From Thorsellia anophelis DSM 18579 (GTDB lineage: Bacteria > Pseudomonadota > Gammaproteobacteria > Enterobacterales > Thorselliaceae): a stretch of DNA of 64,000 nucleotides. The notes under the pieces were generated by a model that worked only from the letters and a program-made list of their open reading frames with translations, was not told where the DNA came from and did no database searches. The stretch is taken from contig NZ_FOHV01000005.1 in NCBI RefSeq assembly GCF_900111395.1, positions 62,001 to 126,000 of the forward strand, in the 5' to 3' direction. The translations under genes and the position numbers were made by a program. This document shows, in pieces, positions 21,150 through 30,373 of the stretch (within the stretch, counting starts at the first letter, position 1; every line of letters starts with the position of its first letter).

Positions 21150-21410
21150 TTATCTCCAAATGTATGTGTTATTAATGAAAAAATTCAAAACAGTTTCAAA
21201 CTTGTTTTCATGTGGCAGAGCCACCACCTGTCTCAGAAAACTTCGAAGCTGTTTAACACATGCTTGTGGCGAAAAAAATCGCAACGTAAATTGAGGCGTA
21301 CCCCAAGAAAATCGTGTGGAAAATTGACCTAAGCCAATAAACCGGGATTGTTCGATTATGGCTCGAACAGCATCAGCGAGTGCTGGTGATAATTGAAATT
21401 TGTTTTCCAT
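21150..21410 (-). CDS. 86-codon ORF directly upstream of the putrescine importer
   Basis: I do not recognise this family. The ORF has a strong ribosome-binding site (AGGGAAGATA before ATG) and ends 4 bases before the importer start. The product is basic and aromatic-rich, with no signal peptide or membrane helix: MENKFQLSPALADAVRAI, then GLGQFSTRFSWGTPQFTLRF, then a hydrophobic tail ending NNTYIWR. It could be a small protein or a regulatory leader peptide whose translation sets importer expression. Leader peptides that sense polyamines or ornithine are known for other polyamine genes (speFL), but no sequence similarity to SpeFL was seen. Confidence 0.5.
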   Translation of the reverse strand: MENKFQLSPALADAVRAIIEQSRFIGLGQFSTRFSWGTPQFTLRFFSPQACVKQLRSFLRQVVALPHENKFETVLNFFINNTYIWR

Positions 21411-21432
21411 TATCTTCCCTAATTTATAAAAG

Positions 21433-21476
21433 GCGTCTAAACGCTTTGGATAAAATATTCTCCGGATATTTTCCGG
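21433..21476 (-). promoter_or_regulatory. Two hairpins just upstream of the 86-codon ORF
   Basis: On the minus strand a CCGGA/TCCGG stem with a 5-base loop (21462-21476) is followed by a GCGT/ACGC stem with a 4-base loop (21433-21444) and CTTTT. The second resembles a short intrinsic terminator placed about 20 bases before the ORF start, so it could control read-through. Confidence 0.45.
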
Positions 21477-21601
21477 CCCCTTTTGGTTTATTAGTTAACT
21501 GTTTATTTTAACAATTAACGATTTTTACTCTCGATTGTTGTATAGCTTTTCAAAACTTCACTCTATTTTCTCAAATAACTGATAAAATAGAACTTTAACG
21601 C

Positions 21602-21634
21602 AAAAAAATAACCGCCACCCAATTTGGATGTCGG
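21602..21634 (-). terminator. Attenuator-like terminator in the importer leader
   Basis: On the minus strand a stem of CCG, one A-G mismatch and CATCC pairs with GGGTG and CGG around an AAATT loop. It is followed by TTATTTTTTT. It lies about 190 bases upstream of the 86-codon ORF, inside the non-coding leader, and is oriented to stop transcription before the ORF and puuP. An overlapping open frame with a TTG start runs through it. The rest of the leader up to ppnN (21635-22073) is AT-rich, with no other clear element. Confidence 0.6.
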
Positions 21635-22073
21635 CCCTTTTAATGTGACGCGCATTTTGCCTAACTCTCGCCCGACAAGCAAGCAAGAAAATCTTTTTTT
21701 TGCTTTATTTTTGAGCAACTGTTTTACTTATTTTTTATGTCTCCTGCTCTGTTTTCAGCTTAAGCAGTGATTAATTTATTTGTGTGAATTCTTATCATTA
21801 AAATACAATAACTTAAAAAATGATACTTAAGCGAAATTCTTTCATGCCATCATTATATTTTCCCTTCGAAATTTAATTCACGGACTAATATGGAGCAGTT
21901 TAAATGTTGATAGAGTCATCATTGTGTTAATTTTTTGTACACCGTGCTAAAATAAGCTAGTTAGAATTGGAACCTGCTGTTTTATCATGTAATCGTTTCA
22001 AATAAACTTAAATTGCCGATTTACATTATGGTGATAAAACTTAAAACAATCTTTAGAAATAGGAGTCCCTACG

Positions 22074-23444
22074 TTGATTACACAAATTAGTCCCTTAGGT
22101 GCAATGGATCTGTTATCACAGATTGAAGTCGACCGTTTAAAAGAGACCTCTAAAGGAGATCTTTACCGTCTTTTTCGTAATTGTTCATTAGCCGTATTAA
22201 ACTCTGGCAGCCTAACAGATAACAGCAAGGAATTACTTGAGAAACATTCTAATTTTTCAGTTAATGTTTTGAGACGTGAGCGTGGCATAAAATTAGAACT
22301 AGTGAATCCTCCTACACATGCTTTTGTAGATGGTCATATTATTCGTTCCATCCAAGCGAATTTATTTGCTGTTTTACGAGATATTTTATTTGTTGGTGAG
22401 CAAATCACAGAGAAATATGCAGATTTTGATGAAACAGATCCAAGTGCAAGTGCACATATGACTAATCTTGTCTTTACCATTTTACGTAATGCACGTGCGT
22501 TAAGACTTGATGAAGACCCTAATTTAATCGTTTGTTGGGGTGGGCACTCTATTGGTGCTGAAGAATATCTCTATTCTAGACGCGTTGGTAATCAATTAGG
22601 ACTTCGTGGATTAAATATTTGTACTGGCTGTGGTCCTGGTATTATGGAAGGTCCAATGAAAGGAGCTGCAGTGGGACATGCTCAGCAGCGCTATCATCAA
22701 AGCCGTTTTCTTGGTATTACAGAACCTTCAATTATCGCAGCAGAGCCACCTAATCCATTAGTTAATGAGCTAATTATCATGCCAGATATTGAAAAGAGAC
22801 TAGAAGCATTTGTACGTCTTGGACATGGAATTATCATATTCCCAGGAGGACCCGGTACAGCCGAAGAACTTTTATACCTACTTGGCATTTTACTCAACCC
22901 AGAGAATAAAGATGCAGAAATTCCACTTATTCTGACTGGCCCTAAGAGTGCAGCAGATTATTTTTACGCAATGGATGAATTCATTGTTGCGACTCTTGGC
23001 GAAGAGGCGAGAAAACACTATACAATTATTATTGATGATCCGGAAGATGTGGCAAGGCGGATGAAAAAAGCAATGGCGCATGTAAAAGAACATAGACGCC
23101 AAACGGGCGATGCCTATTCATTTAATTGGGGGCTAAAAATCAATCACGACTTACAAGTACCCTTCAATCCAACGCATGAAAATATGGCTAGCTTAGACTT
23201 ACACAAAGATAGACCTGTAGAAAAACTAGCTGCCGATCTTAGACGTGCATTTTCTGGTATTGTAGCTGGGAATGTCAAAGAATCTGGTATAAAAGCCATT
23301 GAAAAGCATGGGCGTTACATCTTATCTGGCGATCCTGATATTATGCAAAGAATGGATAAATTGCTACAAAGTTTTGTTGAACAAGACAGAATGAAGTTAC
23401 CAGGTGGTACGGCGTATGAACCATGCTATGAAATTCATCTGTAA
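22074..23444 (+). CDS. ppnN: Nucleotide 5'-monophosphate nucleosidase PpnN
   Basis: PpnN (YgdH) cleaves purine and pyrimidine nucleoside monophosphates to base plus ribose 5-phosphate, and in E. coli it is activated by (p)ppGpp. The N-terminus [18 protein letters not shown] and the segment [18 protein letters not shown] match E. coli closely. The lysine decarboxylase-like/LOG domain shows [14 protein letters not shown] and [16 protein letters not shown]. The start is TTG at 22074 with AGGAG at 22061-22065. It is preferred because it gives the family N-terminus exactly. The length of 456 residues is normal. Confidence 0.95.
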   Translation: MITQISPLGAMDLLSQIEVDRLKETSKGDLYRLFRNCSLAVLNSGSLTDNSKELLEKHSNFSVNVLRRERGIKLELVNPPTHAFVDGHIIRSIQANLFAVLRDILFVGEQITEKYADFDETDPSASAHMTNLVFTILRNARALRLDEDPNLIVCWGGHSIGAEEYLYSRRVGNQLGLRGLNICTGCGPGIMEGPMKGAAVGHAQQRYHQSRFLGITEPSIIAAEPPNPLVNELIIMPDIEKRLEAFVRLGHGIIIFPGGPGTAEELLYLLGILLNPENKDAEIPLILTGPKSAADYFYAMDEFIVATLGEEARKHYTIIIDDPEDVARRMKKAMAHVKEHRRQTGDAYSFNWGLKINHDLQVPFNPTHENMASLDLHKDRPVEKLAADLRRAFSGIVAGNVKESGIKAIEKHGRYILSGDPDIMQRMDKLLQSFVEQDRMKLPGGTAYEPCYEIHL

Positions 23445-23467
23445 TTTATATTTTTAATCAGTAATTT

Positions 23468-23500
23468 CCCTCAGTTAATTCATCTTGATTTTTCTGAGGG
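23468..23500 (+). terminator. Hairpin after ppnN
   Basis: CCCTCAG at 23468-23474 pairs with CTGAGGG at 23494-23500 across a 19-base AT-rich loop, 23 bases after the ppnN stop. It is followed only by TATATAAC, so it is a weak terminator candidate. Confidence 0.5.
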
Positions 23501-23603
23501 TATATAACTGAGATTAAAGTAATTTTAAGTGTGTTTTTCATAAGCAAAGTTTGACTTGATGTTAAATTTATTATAACTCGTCAAACGTATCTACTTAGTA
23601 AAA

Positions 23604-24305
23604 TTATATTTTTTCGCTAGAATTAAATTGTCCAACTACATCGATACCCAAAAATAAAATACCGATAACTTCACCGCTTTCGTTTGTAATTGGTCTATAT
23701 TTGCTCATATAGTGTTGCCCAAAAAGAATCGTGGGTCCAAAATAACTTTCACCTTGAATAATTTTGTTATACGCAGGGCTACTACGTAATAGTATTGTAC
23801 CTACTGCACGATCATTATTTTCATCTTCAACTGATGTTGATATGCGAATAAAATCATCCCCTTTTCGCACAAATATTGTTGAGACAACACCAGTCGTTTT
23901 TAAAAAATGATCTGGAATAGTTTCATTCAAATTAATAACTTTATCTCCATTCATTAACTTTGGGGTTTCAATTCCATTTATCAAAATAGTTTCATTTGGA
24001 TCAATATAATATTCATCGGGATAATAGAGTTGTAATTCATAAGAGAATCTTTTTAATTCGTTATTGAGTGCTTTATCGGCGCTACTTACCATTTTAATCA
24101 GCCCAGAAACAGAGTCTTTAAACCTTGTTTGCTCAATGCTATTAGTGCTTAATGAAGTAAATTTACTTGGTAGAAGATTAAAAAAGGAGATGGATGCAAG
24201 TATCACCCCTAGAATAAAGATGATGATTGAAGTCAACTTATATTTATCTTTTGTTGGAAAGTGATTTATTAATCGTTTTGTTGATATTTTTATATAAGAA
24301 AACAC
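23604..24305 (-). CDS. Membrane-anchored Cache sensor protein, chemoreceptor lacking its signalling part
   Basis: The protein has one transmembrane helix at about residues 25-47 and then a periplasmic Cache-type ligand-binding domain (Cache_3-Cache_2 style). The domain shows FVRKGDDFIRISTSVEDEN, SPAYNKIIQGESYFGP and YRPITNESGEVIGILFLGID, typical of the sensor half of methyl-accepting chemotaxis proteins. It stops at residue 233, right after the domain, before any second helix, HAMP or methyl-accepting region. The 160 bases downstream show no continuation in another frame. Either the gene lost its 3' two-thirds or it is a stand-alone sensor. Ligand unknown. Confidence 0.75.
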   Translation of the reverse strand: MFSYIKISTKRLINHFPTKDKYKLTSIIIFILGVILASISFFNLLPSKFTSLSTNSIEQTRFKDSVSGLIKMVSSADKALNNELKRFSYELQLYYPDEYYIDPNETILINGIETPKLMNGDKVINLNETIPDHFLKTTGVVSTIFVRKGDDFIRISTSVEDENNDRAVGTILLRSSPAYNKIIQGESYFGPTILFGQHYMSKYRPITNESGEVIGILFLGIDVVGQFNSSEKI

Positions 24306-24369
24306 GTATAAACATCCTTGTTTTATTTAGAGCGAATAGAGGAAAAATATCATCATTTTAATCTGAAAT

Positions 24370-24408
24370 AAGTAGGCTAAAAACATCAAGATATTATTTA
24401 GCCTACTT
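24370..24408 (-). terminator. Hairpin downstream of ridA
   Basis: AAGTAGGCTAAA (24370-24381) and TTTAGCCTACTT (24397-24408) form a perfect 12-bp stem, which can extend with one bulge. It lies about 90 bases after the ridA stop and before the Cache gene on the same strand, so it probably separates the two transcripts. Confidence 0.6.
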
Positions 24409-24495
24409 AGTTTCATTTATTTTGAGCAGTCTTCAAACACAATAGCTTCAATCCATAAAGCAACTTTAAGAATACCATTCACGTATTAGGTTAGA

Positions 24496-24879
24496 CTATA
24501 CTCTAACTGCGATAGCTTCTATTTCAATTAATACATCTTTGGGTAATCTTGCAACTTCTACACAAGAACGCGCTGGAAAGCCAGATTGATTGTCTATGAA
24601 AAAAGACTCATAAACCGTATTAATTTCTGCAAAATCTTCCATATTTTTAATGAAAACTGTCATTTTAATAATATTACTTACATTAAGCCCTGCTTGGGTG
24701 ATAATGGCTTTCACATTTTCAAGCGCTTGCTGTGTTTGCAGTATAATAGTGTCAGGAATCTCCCCTGTTTTTGGATTAACAGGAATTTGACCTGATGTAA
24801 ACACAAGTGAACCAATATCGACTGCTTGAACATAAGGTCCTATCGCAGCAGGGGCACCAGTCGTTTGAATTGCTTTCAT
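24496..24879 (-). CDS. ridA: RidA, 2-iminobutanoate/2-iminopropanoate deaminase
   Basis: RidA hydrolyses reactive enamine/imine intermediates released by PLP enzymes such as threonine dehydratase. The sequence shows GAPAAIGPYVQAVDIGSLVF, SGQIPVNPKTGEI and the active-site region PARSCVEVARLPKDVLIEIE, including the conserved arginine. The 127-residue length is standard. Neighbouring genes give no functional clue. TdcF is a close paralogue that cannot be excluded. Confidence 0.92.
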   Translation of the reverse strand: MKAIQTTGAPAAIGPYVQAVDIGSLVFTSGQIPVNPKTGEIPDTIILQTQQALENVKAIITQAGLNVSNIIKMTVFIKNMEDFAEINTVYESFFIDNQSGFPARSCVEVARLPKDVLIEIEAIAVRV

Positions 24880-24979
24880 TTATTTCTCCATGTTCTTTTC
24901 AAATTATAACAAAAATAACACTTAAAAATCAATTGAAACATTTGATCTGTAAGCATTATTTACAATTAACTTACTAATA

Positions 24980-25864
24980 CTAACTAAACAAATCATCAAT
25001 TAGTTTGGTTAGCTCACCGCTCATTAATACAAAATCGGCATCAAACCTTTGCGCGTAGTCACTTTTGTCGATGTCACTATTTTGTTCTTTTACGACATCA
25101 GTAAATTTTATACGTTTCAACACTGCTTCATTTGTTAAAATGAAATCAACTTTCTCTCGCCAATTCAATGCAATATTTGTTACTAATTTACTATTTTCAA
25201 TATGCTGCAATATTTCATCAGTTTGTAAATCTTGCTGCTTACATCGAATGACGCCGCCGTCAGTTTCACTTGATTTCAATTCAGCTTCCTGACCAAATTG
25301 CATAAAACTCGGTAATTCATCTTTTACCAGCCATGTAGTCATTGTATTTTCCAAAGGAACGTCAGGAATAAGTGGCACAACAGGTAAACTACCTACTGTT
25401 TTACGTAATAGGCTTAATATTTCCTCTGAGCGCTTAGCGCTTGCTGAATTGATGATGATTCGTTTATTTGGCAAATCAATCCACATCCAAGTTTGGCTAT
25501 AACGACTGAAAGCTCTAGGAAGTAGAGTAATAATCACTTCTTCTTTCAATGTTGCTTTTTCAGCCTTACTAAGTTTTCGATTTGTTGCTGTTTCAACTTC
25601 ATTAATTTTTAATTGTAACTGTTGTTTAATAACTTGTGCGGGGAGCATTTTTTCTTCTTTTCTCATGACTAACAAGCGCTGCTGTGCAACTTGGTGTAGA
25701 AATAAATCTGGATTAATATCTAGTGGCGCCCCCCACCCCATTTTCATTATTTCTTGCGATTGACAAGGTTTAAATGATTCTCTAGCTAACAAATCATTTA
25801 AATTATCAACCAGTATCGATTCATCTTCTTTAAGTTGATAAATACGAGCATTTGTAAACCACAT
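24980..25864 (-). CDS. rdgC: RdgC, recombination-associated DNA-binding protein
   Basis: RdgC forms a ring-shaped dimer around DNA and limits RecA access. Visible family segments are ESFKPCQSQEIMKMGWG, MRKEEKMLPAQVIKQQL, LLPRAFSRYSQTWMWID and the C-terminal DYAQRFDADFVLMSGELT. The open frame extends to 25912. The ATG at 25864 gives MWFTNARIYQL, which aligns with the E. coli start MLWFKNLMVYRL, and AGGGGG precedes it, so I chose it. The length is 294 residues. It is transcribed away from copA. Confidence 0.93.
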   Translation of the reverse strand: MWFTNARIYQLKEDESILVDNLNDLLARESFKPCQSQEIMKMGWGAPLDINPDLFLHQVAQQRLLVMRKEEKMLPAQVIKQQLQLKINEVETATNRKLSKAEKATLKEEVIITLLPRAFSRYSQTWMWIDLPNKRIIINSASAKRSEEILSLLRKTVGSLPVVPLIPDVPLENTMTTWLVKDELPSFMQFGQEAELKSSETDGGVIRCKQQDLQTDEILQHIENSKLVTNIALNWREKVDFILTNEAVLKRIKFTDVVKEQNSDIDKSDYAQRFDADFVLMSGELTKLIDDLFS

Positions 25865-26040
25865 AGGGCCCCCTAATAATAAAAACATAACGATGGCATG
25901 GTATTGAATCAATTTATTTAATCAAAAATACCTAAGCTAGACTATTGAACTCAATGGGCACTAAAAGCACACTGGGTAAACAACCTAAATTGATTTTAAC
26001 ATGTTTAGGTGTATGAATGAAAAAAATTGGGATAAATGAC

Positions 26041-26071
26041 TTGACCTTACCGCTACAGGAAGGTTTATAGT
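26041..26071 (+). promoter_or_regulatory. CueR-type copper-responsive promoter of copA
   Basis: A -35 element TTGACC (26041-26046) and a -10 element TATAGT (26066-26071) are separated by 19 bp, the overlong spacing typical of MerR-family promoters. The spacer holds the imperfect dyad ACCTTAC/GAAGGT. The arrangement closely resembles the E. coli copA promoter, where CueR-Cu(I) untwists the spacer. The copA start lies 55 bases downstream. The cueR gene is in this window at 32843. Confidence 0.88.
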
Positions 26072-26125
26072 GAGTACTAACTATTTTTACTCAGCTAATA
26101 TTCTAATTTTTTTCTAGGATGCAAT

Positions 26126-29116
26126 ATGATATTCGATCAATCACTCCATTTTAATCTATTAGGTCTATCGAGCCAAAAATGTGTTAACCGACTTCAAAGT
26201 GAGCTGAATAATATTTCAGAGATCGAGCATTTTACGGTCACTAAGCATAAACTTAACCTTACATTAAAATCCGATGTGAATACTGAGAAACATTCAGTTA
26301 AGGTTCAGATAATTAGTATGATTAAAAACACATTAACCTCCTTGGGATACAGAGGTTATTTATCTTTTGTATCAAGCAATGAGGTTCAATCCCCCCAAAA
26401 CAATCATTTAAATTACCTAAATTTCACTTTAAGTGGCTTATCTTGTATGAAATGTGTAACTAAGCTCAATGAAGCTTTAACCAAGTTAGCCTTTATAGAT
26501 GTGATATTTATTGACAAGAGTCAAACTATTATTGCATTTAATAAAATTGAGAACGACCTATCACAAATTGATGAATCTACAATTTACCACCTTATCATAA
26601 AAACAGTAACCGAACTTGGATATCACGCAGAAATCATTGAGCAGACTTACAGTAAATCCTTAAACCAGGTAAATGAGGTGAAAAATACTGACTATGTATT
26701 AGCTAAAAATATAAGGATGTCAAAAATAAGCACACCTCATCAAGCAGTAATTAATATGAATGAATACGAAACGAAAGAATTAACCCAGCCTAGTCTTTGC
26801 TCTCAAAATGAGTCTCTATTACTTTCTATTGAAGGTATGACGTGTGCAAGTTGTGTCGGCTCAATTGAAAAAACGCTACGCACTCTAAATGTACTAGATG
26901 AATTCCAAGTTAATTTAGCAAGTGAAACTGTATTAATCGTTGGACAATCAAAGGTATTTCCAGAAGTTATCCAAAAATTAAATGAGACAGGCTACAAAGC
27001 AACGCCCTTTAATTTACATGCCAGTGCGTCTCATTTAATATCAAATGAGAATAAGACTGACCCATTATGGTTAAAAACACTCATCTCATTAGGAACTGGA
27101 ATTGCACTTATGCTTTATGGATTGATTTATGGCATGAGTTTAACTGAGTCGAACCGAATCATTTGGCTAATAATAGGACTAATAACATTAGGGCTTTTGT
27201 ATTTAACAGGAGGGCACTTTTATTGTAGTGCTTGGAAAAAGCTTAAGCACAAGGAAACCAATATGGATACACTGGTTGTGCTTGGTGTCAGTGCAGCCTT
27301 TGGATATTCATTTATCCTGACCTTATTCCCTGAAATCATGCCCGAATCTGAACGACACCTTTACTTTGAATCAAGCGTTATGATTATTGGTCTAATCAAC
27401 CTTGGTAAATACATTGAAAAGCGCGCAAAAAAAAGAGCGAATGCAGCATTAGAACAATTACTGGATTTAACACCGCAACAAGCAATCCTCATTTTACCTA
27501 CGGGTGAAAGTCTTGTTGATTTAACCACTGTTTTACCCGGCATGTTATTAAGACTGAGAACAGGCGACAAAGTACCAGTTGATGGCATCATTCAAACTGG
27601 GGTTATAACACTGAATGAAAGCTTGTTAACTGGAGAATCTAAAGAAGTTATCGCAAAACCTAACTCCCCCGTTTACGCGGGCAGCCATGTTATCACAGGC
27701 AGCGCAACATTCTTAGCTACAGAAGTAGGGGAAAAAACGGCTCTTGCTCATATCATTAAAACAGTTCAAAAAGCACAGAGTAGTAAACCAAAACTCGCCA
27801 AGTTAGCGGATAAAGTTGCAAGTATTTTTGTCCCTTCTATCATCGCGATTGCTATCATGACTGCTTTGATTTGGTTAATATTTGGTCCTACTCCTAAATT
27901 AAGTTATGCATTACTTACATCGATTTCAGTACTGATTATAGCCTGTCCCTGCGCTCTTGGGCTAGCTGTCCCAATTTCAATTACTACCAGTGTAGCCAGA
28001 GCCGCTAAACTCGGCGTTTTGGTTGCTGATGCAAGTGTCTTGGAGCGTGCGAATAAAATTGATACTCTAGTATTTGATAAAACAGGGACGCTCACGATTG
28101 GTAAACCCTATATTGTTGAGATACTAGATTTAACTGTCTCTAATCTAAATGCCCATTTAGATACAAATGGCGATAGAATTTTCCTTGAACAACAATCAAG
28201 TGAAAAATTAATCACTGAAGTGTCATGGCTAACTGAAGCTGTCTCATTAGAAACAGGGTCAAGTCACCCACTTGCCCTTGCAATGAAGTCGGCTTTGGAA
28301 GAAAGAAACCATATTTTAACGAGCAGAGGCCTACCCCAACCTATCAATTCTATGACTAGTGAGGCGTTTGAAAATGCACCCGGTCAAGGTATTAGAGGGG
28401 TAATAGCAGACAAGCGCTACGTAATTGGAAATGCATCTTGGTTACGTGATAATCAAGTCGACATGTCGCTTTATGACACTATCACACATCAACTCAAAAC
28501 TTATGAACAGCAAGGTTCTACGCTGATATATTTTTCCAAAGACAATGTCTTAACGGCAATATTTATTATTCAAGATACTCTACAAGACTCAGCAAAAAAT
28601 TTACTGCATACACTCAGCCAATCGTTTGAAATCTGGTTGCTGACTGGGGATAATCAGCATAACGCTGATTTTATTGCTAAATCATTAGGGCTCTCTAATG
28701 TTATAGCTGAAGTTAAGCCAGTCGAAAAAGCCAAACACATTGAATATCTCCAATCTAAAGGGCAAAAAGTGGCTATGATTGGTGATGGTATTAATGATGC
28801 TCCAGCTTTAGCGATAGCAGAGTTGAGTATTGCAATGGGGGAAGGCAGTGATATCGCTAAGCAATCTGCTGATTATATTCTACTCAAAAATGATTTAACT
28901 AAATTACCTGAAATATTCAATTTAGCCAAGCAAGTTGAAAAAAACATGAAACAAAATTTATTTTTTGCATTTATTTATAATATTTTGCTCATTCCTGTAG
29001 CAGCTGGAATATTATACCCATTCACTGAGGTGCTACTTAGCCCTATGTTTAGTGCATTAGCGATGGCGCTATCTTCAATTACGGTAGTTATTAATGCTAA
29101 TAGATTGCTTAAATGA
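26126..29116 (+). CDS. copA: CopA, copper(I)-exporting P-type ATPase
   Basis: CopA pumps Cu(I) out of the cytoplasm. Three heavy-metal-associated domains precede the pump. The first (GLSSQKCV) has serine at residue 16 in place of the first cysteine. The second has SCMKC near residue 106, and the third has TCASC near residue 240. The core has the membrane copper site CPCALG, the phosphorylation motif DKTGTLT, SSHPLA and the hinge GDGINDAPAL. At 996 residues it is about 160 longer than E. coli CopA, mainly through the extra N-terminal domain and linkers. The start has AGGA seven bases upstream. Control by CueR is expected. Confidence 0.96.
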   Translation: MIFDQSLHFNLLGLSSQKCVNRLQSELNNISEIEHFTVTKHKLNLTLKSDVNTEKHSVKVQIISMIKNTLTSLGYRGYLSFVSSNEVQSPQNNHLNYLNFTLSGLSCMKCVTKLNEALTKLAFIDVIFIDKSQTIIAFNKIENDLSQIDESTIYHLIIKTVTELGYHAEIIEQTYSKSLNQVNEVKNTDYVLAKNIRMSKISTPHQAVINMNEYETKELTQPSLCSQNESLLLSIEGMTCASCVGSIEKTLRTLNVLDEFQVNLASETVLIVGQSKVFPEVIQKLNETGYKATPFNLHASASHLISNENKTDPLWLKTLISLGTGIALMLYGLIYGMSLTESNRIIWLIIGLITLGLLYLTGGHFYCSAWKKLKHKETNMDTLVVLGVSAAFGYSFILTLFPEIMPESERHLYFESSVMIIGLINLGKYIEKRAKKRANAALEQLLDLTPQQAILILPTGESLVDLTTVLPGMLLRLRTGDKVPVDGIIQTGVITLNESLLTGESKEVIAKPNSPVYAGSHVITGSATFLATEVGEKTALAHIIKTVQKAQSSKPKLAKLADKVASIFVPSIIAIAIMTALIWLIFGPTPKLSYALLTSISVLIIACPCALGLAVPISITTSVARAAKLGVLVADASVLERANKIDTLVFDKTGTLTIGKPYIVEILDLTVSNLNAHLDTNGDRIFLEQQSSEKLITEVSWLTEAVSLETGSSHPLALAMKSALEERNHILTSRGLPQPINSMTSEAFENAPGQGIRGVIADKRYVIGNASWLRDNQVDMSLYDTITHQLKTYEQQGSTLIYFSKDNVLTAIFIIQDTLQDSAKNLLHTLSQSFEIWLLTGDNQHNADFIAKSLGLSNVIAEVKPVEKAKHIEYLQSKGQKVAMIGDGINDAPALAIAELSIAMGEGSDIAKQSADYILLKNDLTKLPEIFNLAKQVEKNMKQNLFFAFIYNILLIPVAAGILYPFTEVLLSPMFSALAMALSSITVVINANRLLK

Positions 29117-29325
29117 ATATCCCTCAAAAGGAGTCGATTCTTATTGTCATAGCCGAGTGTATAGATGATTAACACGTTTTATCTTCTATCGATTTTTTTA
29201 GTTTTAGCGAACTCATTTCACCATAAAACATTTAAGAATCTGATGTTTACTTTACAATCCCAGATATTAGAATTAACTCAAATAATCTTATTCCCGCCTA
29301 ATTTTGCCAGTTCCTCGAATACATA

Positions 29326-30126
29326 TTAATTAAAATCACCAAACCAGGCTTTGAAAGGTGGTGCACTAAAAGAGGGGCTTGGCGTATAATCAATTTGATT
29401 TCCTTCCCAGTCTGTCATGTTCGCTCCAGCAGCCGTTAATATCGCTTCTCCAGCTGCAATATCCCAAAGGCTAATCGAATTTGCTCGAGGGTAATATTGT
29501 ATTTCCCCCTCAGCTAGCCAGCAAAATTTCAATGAGGAACCTACTGTTTTAACTTCAAAATTGTTTAATTTAGCTAATAATTCATCTATTTGTTGACAAC
29601 GATGAGAGCGACTAACACTGATTTTAATTGGATTTGCCGATTTGGGCTTAATTTGTATACGCTGACCTGACATTTCTTTCCAAGCTTTATGATTAAATCC
29701 AAAATAAGTGACCTCTTTGACGGGTGCATGAATCACACCAAATACAGGCCTACCCTGGTTAATTAGGGCAATATTCACAGTAAACTCTCCATTACGTTTA
29801 ATAAATTCACGTGTTCCATCTAATGGATCGACTAACCAGTAGGCTTGCCAAGTTTTACGAGTTTCAAAATCAATAAGTGATTCTTCACTCAAGATAGGAA
29901 TTTGAGGCGTTAATTCTCTTAATTTTTTTGAAATAATCTTATCTGCGGCAATATCTGCATCTGTGACAGGAGAATCATCGGCTTTCTTTTCGGTTGTGTA
30001 TGTTTCAACTGATTGATAAATTTCCAAAATAGCCGCACCTGCTTGTTTTGCTATCTCAATAACTGGATCACTTAATTCATCAATCCGAATATTTATATTA
30101 TTTGGTATATCGTCTTGTATTATCAT
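29326..30126 (-). CDS. cysQ: CysQ, 3'(2'),5'-bisphosphate nucleotidase
   Basis: CysQ removes the 3'-phosphate of PAP, recycling the by-product of sulphate assimilation and protecting exonucleases. The inositol monophosphatase-like metal motifs are seen: DSPVTDADIAADK, LSEES, WLVDPLDGTREFIKRNGEFT and the C-terminal SLWDIAAGEAILTAAG. The length of 266 residues is slightly above E. coli because of about 20 extra N-terminal residues, and a later start is possible. It lies 248 bases after ktrB on the same strand, with no obvious terminator between. Confidence 0.94.
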   Translation of the reverse strand: MIIQDDIPNNINIRIDELSDPVIEIAKQAGAAILEIYQSVETYTTEKKADDSPVTDADIAADKIISKKLRELTPQIPILSEESLIDFETRKTWQAYWLVDPLDGTREFIKRNGEFTVNIALINQGRPVFGVIHAPVKEVTYFGFNHKAWKEMSGQRIQIKPKSANPIKISVSRSHRCQQIDELLAKLNNFEVKTVGSSLKFCWLAEGEIQYYPRANSISLWDIAAGEAILTAAGANMTDWEGNQIDYTPSPSFSAPPFKAWFGDFN

Positions 30127-30373
30127 GTTTGACCTATCATTTGATTATTTATAGATGTGATCTCTTAATCACCTCACATTAAAGTAGAATTAGTAATAAT
30201 TTAAATTATTTAAGTATCAGAATGGTTATCACACTATTCATAACAAGAATAAGCATAGTAAATTATTCATCACCTTTAGTACTTACATTCTCCGTAACGT
30301 TCAGCTTTGCTAATTACAAAATATAGAAAAACTTTATTACAATTGCCATTCACACTACTCAATAAGTTCTTGC

